Shown here piece after piece: positions 13,360 through 16,255 of a stretch of 16,255 nucleotides of DNA. Position 1 is the stretch's first letter. Each line of letters starts with the position of its first letter. The DNA lies in assembly GCA_002408385.1 (NCBI GenBank), contig DHSB01000043.1:6610-22864 (forward strand), read 5' to 3'. Both the position numbers and the translations under genes were made by a program. The DNA is from Myxococcales bacterium UBA5297. GTDB lineage: Bacteria; Myxococcota; Myxococcia; Myxococcales; UBA5297. Under the pieces are notes generated by a model. The model was not told the DNA's origin, searched no databases, and saw only the letters and a program-made list of their open reading frames with translations.

Positions 13360-15399
13360 ATGCGATTGGTTGCGATTCTGGTGGCGCTGCTACTCGCGCC
13401 CGCGTGCGCGCAGAACTCACAGGCCGGAGCGCCAGGAACCGGCGGAGCAGGCACGGCCGGCGAGACCGAGCAGCTCCAAGGACGGGTGGTCGACCTCAAC
13501 CCGGACGACGGGACGATGACCGTCGCCGCCAACGGCAGAAACGTCGAGCTGCGCGGTACTCCCACGCAGCTCGAGCGCTTCGACCAGGACCAACAGGTGA
13601 CGCTGCAGTACCAGGCCTTCGGCAACAACAACTGGTTGCTCAGCGAAGGCATCGGCGGCGCGGGAATCGAGCAGGGAGCCACCGAGACCATCACCGGAAC
13701 CATCTCCCGCGTCAGTCCCGAGCAGGGCACCGTTGAAATCAGCAACCGAACCTTCATGGCGCATCCGCTGCAGCTCCAGCGCCTCGAAGAGGGACAACAG
13801 GTCCGAGCCCGCTACCAGACGCGCGGCGACAATGCCTGGCTGCAGAGCATCGAGACCGGGATGGGCGGCGCCGGACAGGCGGGCGAAGAGCAGCGCGGAA
13901 CCATGCAGGGGTCGGCCGGCGCCGGCATGCAACAGGGACAGCCGCAGACCCTGCAGGGACAGATCGCAAGCGTCAGCCCCGAGTCGGGCACGATGACCGT
14001 GACCACCGAGGGGCGCACCATGACGCTGCGCGGCACGCCCACGCAACTGCAGCGCTTCAGCAAGAACCAGCAGGCCACCCTCCAATACCGCACCTACGGC
14101 TCGACCGCCTGGCTGCTCCCCGAGGGCATGGGCGGAGCAGGCACCGGCGCTGGCCGCGCCCAGACGGTCTCCGGCACCGTCACCCGAATCAACGCGGAAC
14201 AGGGCACCGTCACCATCTCGAACCGCACCTTCAACGCCCACCCCGCTCAGCTCCAGCAGCTTCGAGAAGGCCAGTCGGTCTCTGCGACCTACCAAACTCT
14301 CGGCAACAACAACTGGCTCCAGAACGTACAAGGCCCCCAAGGCGGCATGCAGCAAGGCCAGGGAGGCGCCGGCATGCAGCAGGGCGACATGCATCAGGGA
14401 CAGCCAGGCACCGAGCAAGGTCAGGCGGGCATGCAGCAGGGAGGGATGCAACAGGCGCCCACGCAAACGCTGCGAGCTCAGGTGGTCAGCGTCACCCCGA
14501 GCTCGGGCACGATGACCGTGTCCACCGAAGGCCGAACCATGACGGTGCGCGGTACGCCCACGCAGCTTCAGCGCTTCAGGCGCAACCAGCAGGCCACCCT
14601 CCAGTACCGCACCTATGGAAGCACCACGTGGTTGGTCGGTGAGGGCATCGGCGGAGCGGGCAGCGCCGAGGGCCGAGCGCAGACGGTGACCGGCAGCGTT
14701 GCCCAAATCGATCGGGAGCAAGGCACGGTCGTGATCTCCAACCGCACCTTCAGCGCCCACCCCGAGCAGATCCAGCAGCTTCAGGAGGGCCAGTCGGTCA
14801 CCGCGACCTACCAGGCCTTCGGCAACAACAACTGGCTCCAGAGCGTTCAGGGCAGCCAAGGAGACATGCCGCAGGGCCAAGGCGGCAGCGGGGTGCAGCC
14901 GGGGTGCCCGCAGCCGGGCGGCATGCAGCGGGGTCAAGCAGAGCCCCAGCAGCAAGGCACGCAGACGCTTCGGGGCCAGGTCGTCAACACGAATCCAAAC
15001 GCGGGCACGATGACCCTGTCGGTCAACGGCCGAACCATGATGATCCGGGGGACACCGACTCAGCTCGAGCGCTACAGCAAGAACCAGCAGGCCACCCTCC
15101 AGTACCAGACCTACGGAGACAACGCTTGGCTTCTCGGCGAGGGCGTCGGCGGAGCAGGCACCGGACGTGCGCAGACCATCACCGGAACGGTCTCGCGGGT
15201 CGATCCGGCCCAGGGGACGGTCGTCATCTCGAACCGGACCTTCCACGCCCACCCGACGACCTTGCAGCAACTGCAGCAGGGCCAGCGCATCAGCGCGACC
15301 TATCAGGCCTACGGCAACAACAACTGGCTTCAGGGCATCCAGGGCAGCGACGGCAGCTTGCAGCCAGGGGGGATGCAGCCAGGCGGCGGAAGCCAGTGA
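13360..15399 (+). CDS. Exported repetitive beta-domain protein with Gly/Gln/Met-rich linkers
   Basis: This 679-residue protein begins with a signal peptide (residues 1-18). Cleavage could follow ACA (residue 18) or, less typically, make a lipoprotein at Cys16. Four units follow, each with two beta-rich domains of about 55 residues. Type A (39-94, 198-252, 371-425, 537-591) has the pattern GTMTV, GRTM-LRGTPTQL, NQQATLQY, WL. Type B (108-162, 268-321, 441-494, 605-658) has GTV-ISNRTF-AHP, QLQQL-EGQ, GNNNWLQ. Linkers of 35, 49 and 42 residues are rich in GMQQGQ-like motifs. Type B recalls DUF5666-like small beta-barrel domains, but I cannot confirm this. AAGGAG lies 6 bases before ATG 13360, and a hairpin terminator follows the stop. 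Function is unknown; a cell-surface, periplasmic or matrix role is inferred from export. Confidence 0.85.
   Translation: MRLVAILVALLLAPACAQNSQAGAPGTGGAGTAGETEQLQGRVVDLNPDDGTMTVAANGRNVELRGTPTQLERFDQDQQVTLQYQAFGNNNWLLSEGIGGAGIEQGATETITGTISRVSPEQGTVEISNRTFMAHPLQLQRLEEGQQVRARYQTRGDNAWLQSIETGMGGAGQAGEEQRGTMQGSAGAGMQQGQPQTLQGQIASVSPESGTMTVTTEGRTMTLRGTPTQLQRFSKNQQATLQYRTYGSTAWLLPEGMGGAGTGAGRAQTVSGTVTRINAEQGTVTISNRTFNAHPAQLQQLREGQSVSATYQTLGNNNWLQNVQGPQGGMQQGQGGAGMQQGDMHQGQPGTEQGQAGMQQGGMQQAPTQTLRAQVVSVTPSSGTMTVSTEGRTMTVRGTPTQLQRFRRNQQATLQYRTYGSTTWLVGEGIGGAGSAEGRAQTVTGSVAQIDREQGTVVISNRTFSAHPEQIQQLQEGQSVTATYQAFGNNNWLQSVQGSQGDMPQGQGGSGVQPGCPQPGGMQRGQAEPQQQGTQTLRGQVVNTNPNAGTMTLSVNGRTMMIRGTPTQLERYSKNQQATLQYQTYGDNAWLLGEGVGGAGTGRAQTITGTVSRVDPAQGTVVISNRTFHAHPTTLQQLQQGQRISATYQAYGNNNWLQGIQGSDGSLQPGGMQPGGGSQ
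13474..15333 (+). repeat. Four tandem in-frame repeats inside the exported protein gene
   Basis: Unit 1 is 13474-13845, unit 2 is 13951-14322, unit 3 is 14470-14841 and unit 4 is 14968-15333, each about 370 bases. Each unit encodes one type A and one type B domain. Units 2 and 3 are the most alike to the eye; unit 1 is the most divergent. Repetition is visible at DNA level, for example the recurring segments encoding GTPTQLQRF, NQQATLQY and ISNRTF. This suggests growth by unequal recombination, with selection keeping the domains. Confidence 0.88.
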
Positions 15400-15443
15400 G
15401 CTTTGCCCGCGTCGATCAGTAGGCCGACGGCGTGACCCTTAGG

Positions 15444-15471
15444 AGGCCTCGGGGCTTTTGCCTCGGGGCCT
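15444..15471 (+). terminator. Hairpin terminator downstream of the repeat protein
   Basis: Two 12-base arms (AGGCCTCGGGGC and GCCTCGGGGCCT) flank a TTTT loop; the stem is fully paired if two G-U pairs are allowed. It starts 45 bases after the stop codon of the exported repeat protein, between converging genes. The downstream tract is only moderately T-rich (TTCCTGCTTC), so termination may be partial. It could also end transcription from the minus strand. Confidence 0.55.
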
Positions 15472-15513
15472 TCCTGCTTCGGGCTCGTAGTCGAGCGCCC
15501 GGTCTCATCCCGC

Positions 15514-16255
15514 TCAGAGAGCCGCCTTCGAGGAGTCGCCCTGCGAGCCGCTGGCGAATCGGGTCGGCCAGGGGCCTGCACGCTCTGACTCGGGTCAGCT
15601 CCGCGCGCACCCCGTCGGGCCTCGATTTCGAGCGCTTCCCGGTGTGAAGCAAGCCGGCGCAGGTACAGCTCGAGCGCGTCATGATCGAGATTGGGCTCGA
15701 GCAGCTCCTCGGTCTCGACCTCGACGACAAGCGCAGCAACCCCGGCCGATGGCTCGGTCGTCCCCCTCGTCGGGGCATTTCGACCAACCCGACCAGGCCG
15801 GCCCCGTCGGAGAGCTTTCGAAGCAGCGACGTGAGCGGCTGCTCGCGGAAGAGAGTCGCTGACGGCCAGCCAAACGCCACTGCGCATGAGCGGGACCCGG
15901 GAGACCGCAGCGGCGAGCGACACCGTCCCCTCGAACTCATCGAGCGGCGCCTCGCACCTTTCCGGTGCGCCACCGAGCCAGTAGAGCGCCGCCGGCAAGC
16001 CCTGGACGGCCGCGAGACGCAAGGAGGGGGCTGCAAGCTCGCGGGGACGCTCTCGCCTCTCCTCGCTCACGGCCATCGAGCGCGACGGGTCGACGAGCAC
16101 CTCGACGCCGCGGCGCCAGCTCGTCTTGCGGCACCCGAAGAAAGACCTCTCCAGCGCGCGCGACCGCGTTCCGGTCGACCCGGCGAAGGTCGTCGCCCGG
16201 CTGGTATTCGCAGTGATTTCCCGACACCTCTTCAGCCCGAGTTTGACAGTCGTTC
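15514..16255 (-). pseudogene. Frameshifted DUF58-domain gene, partial at the window edge
   Basis: Recognisable DUF58-type segments appear in order on the minus strand but in different frames. CEYQPGDDLRRVDRNAVARAG and VFLRV lie at about 16210-16132. After an apparent extra base near 16131, the next frame gives RKTSWRRGVEVLVDPSRSMA, the family's vWA-like LVD-S-SM motif. It runs to GVWLAVSDS near 15850. A third frame then gives FREQPLTSLLRKLSDGAG and LVGLVEM. Between about 15780 and 15730 the frame returns to VVEVETEELLEP and ALELYLRRLASHREALE. Near 15615 it changes again to ELTRVRACRPLADPIRQ and RLAGRLLEGGS. At least four frame changes make a working protein unlikely. DUF58 proteins usually sit beside MoxR ATPases. 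The 5' part lies beyond the window, and the 3' boundary is approximate. Confidence 0.65.

Noticed and set aside
13417..15270. A 617-codon minus-strand open frame opposite the repeat protein
   Set aside because: It simply mirrors the repeats. The plus-strand frame has the signal peptide, the ideal ribosome-binding site and the conserved domain pattern.
13474..15333. Possible CRISPR array or non-coding satellite
   Set aside because: The repeats are about 370 bases, in frame, diverged in a protein-conserving way, and interrupted by coding linkers. There are no short identical repeats with unique spacers.

Overview
The window is GC-rich throughout, with long mirror-image open frames on the strand opposite most genes, as is usual for GC-rich genomes. 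The gene content (a Wsp-like chemosensory operon with a hybrid CheA, a ComB homologue, a NuoE-NuoF fusion and a large repetitive exported protein) suggests a free-living GC-rich Gram-negative bacterium. Myxococcota or another deltaproteobacterial-type lineage is my best guess. This is an inference from gene content; no rRNA or other phylogenetic marker is present.

Layout. Bases 1-340 hold no recognisable gene. A GNAT-family acetyltransferase (plus strand, 341-1018) converges on a comB-like 2-phosphosulfolactate phosphatase (minus, 1160-1849). Bases 1983-10510 are one minus-strand chemosensory operon, transcribed in this order: CheW-like protein (cheW1), CheR with TPRs, orphan periplasmic binding protein, methyl-accepting chemotaxis protein (MCP), single-domain response regulator, second CheW (cheW2), and a hybrid CheA with three HPt-type domains and a C-terminal receiver. 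Several junctions overlap or are only a few bases long, so the genes are probably co-transcribed and translationally coupled. A sigma-70-like promoter candidate lies just upstream of cheW1. Upstream of the operon, on the same strand, is a fused NuoE/NuoF-like flavoprotein (10878 to about 12665) that keeps its Fe-S cysteines but has eroded NADH/FMN motifs. A small unknown gene (12803-13105) diverges from it. Next is an exported protein of 679 residues (13360-15399) built from four copies of a two-domain beta-rich unit separated by Gly/Gln/Met-rich linkers. It is followed by a hairpin terminator. The right end (about 15514-16255, minus) carries a DUF58-family gene whose recognisable segments are scattered over three reading frames, so it is probably a pseudogene.

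How the genes may work together. The substrate-binding protein sits between cheR and the MCP gene and has no ABC permease or ATPase partner. It probably binds a ligand in the periplasm and presents it to the MCP. The MCP would be methylated by CheR-TPR and coupled by the two CheW proteins to CheA, which would phosphorylate its own receiver domain and the CheY-like protein. No CheB, CheZ, CheC/CheD, GGDEF or motor protein is encoded in the window, so adaptation reversal and output must lie elsewhere or work differently. No tRNA, rRNA, insertion sequence, CRISPR array or phage gene was seen.
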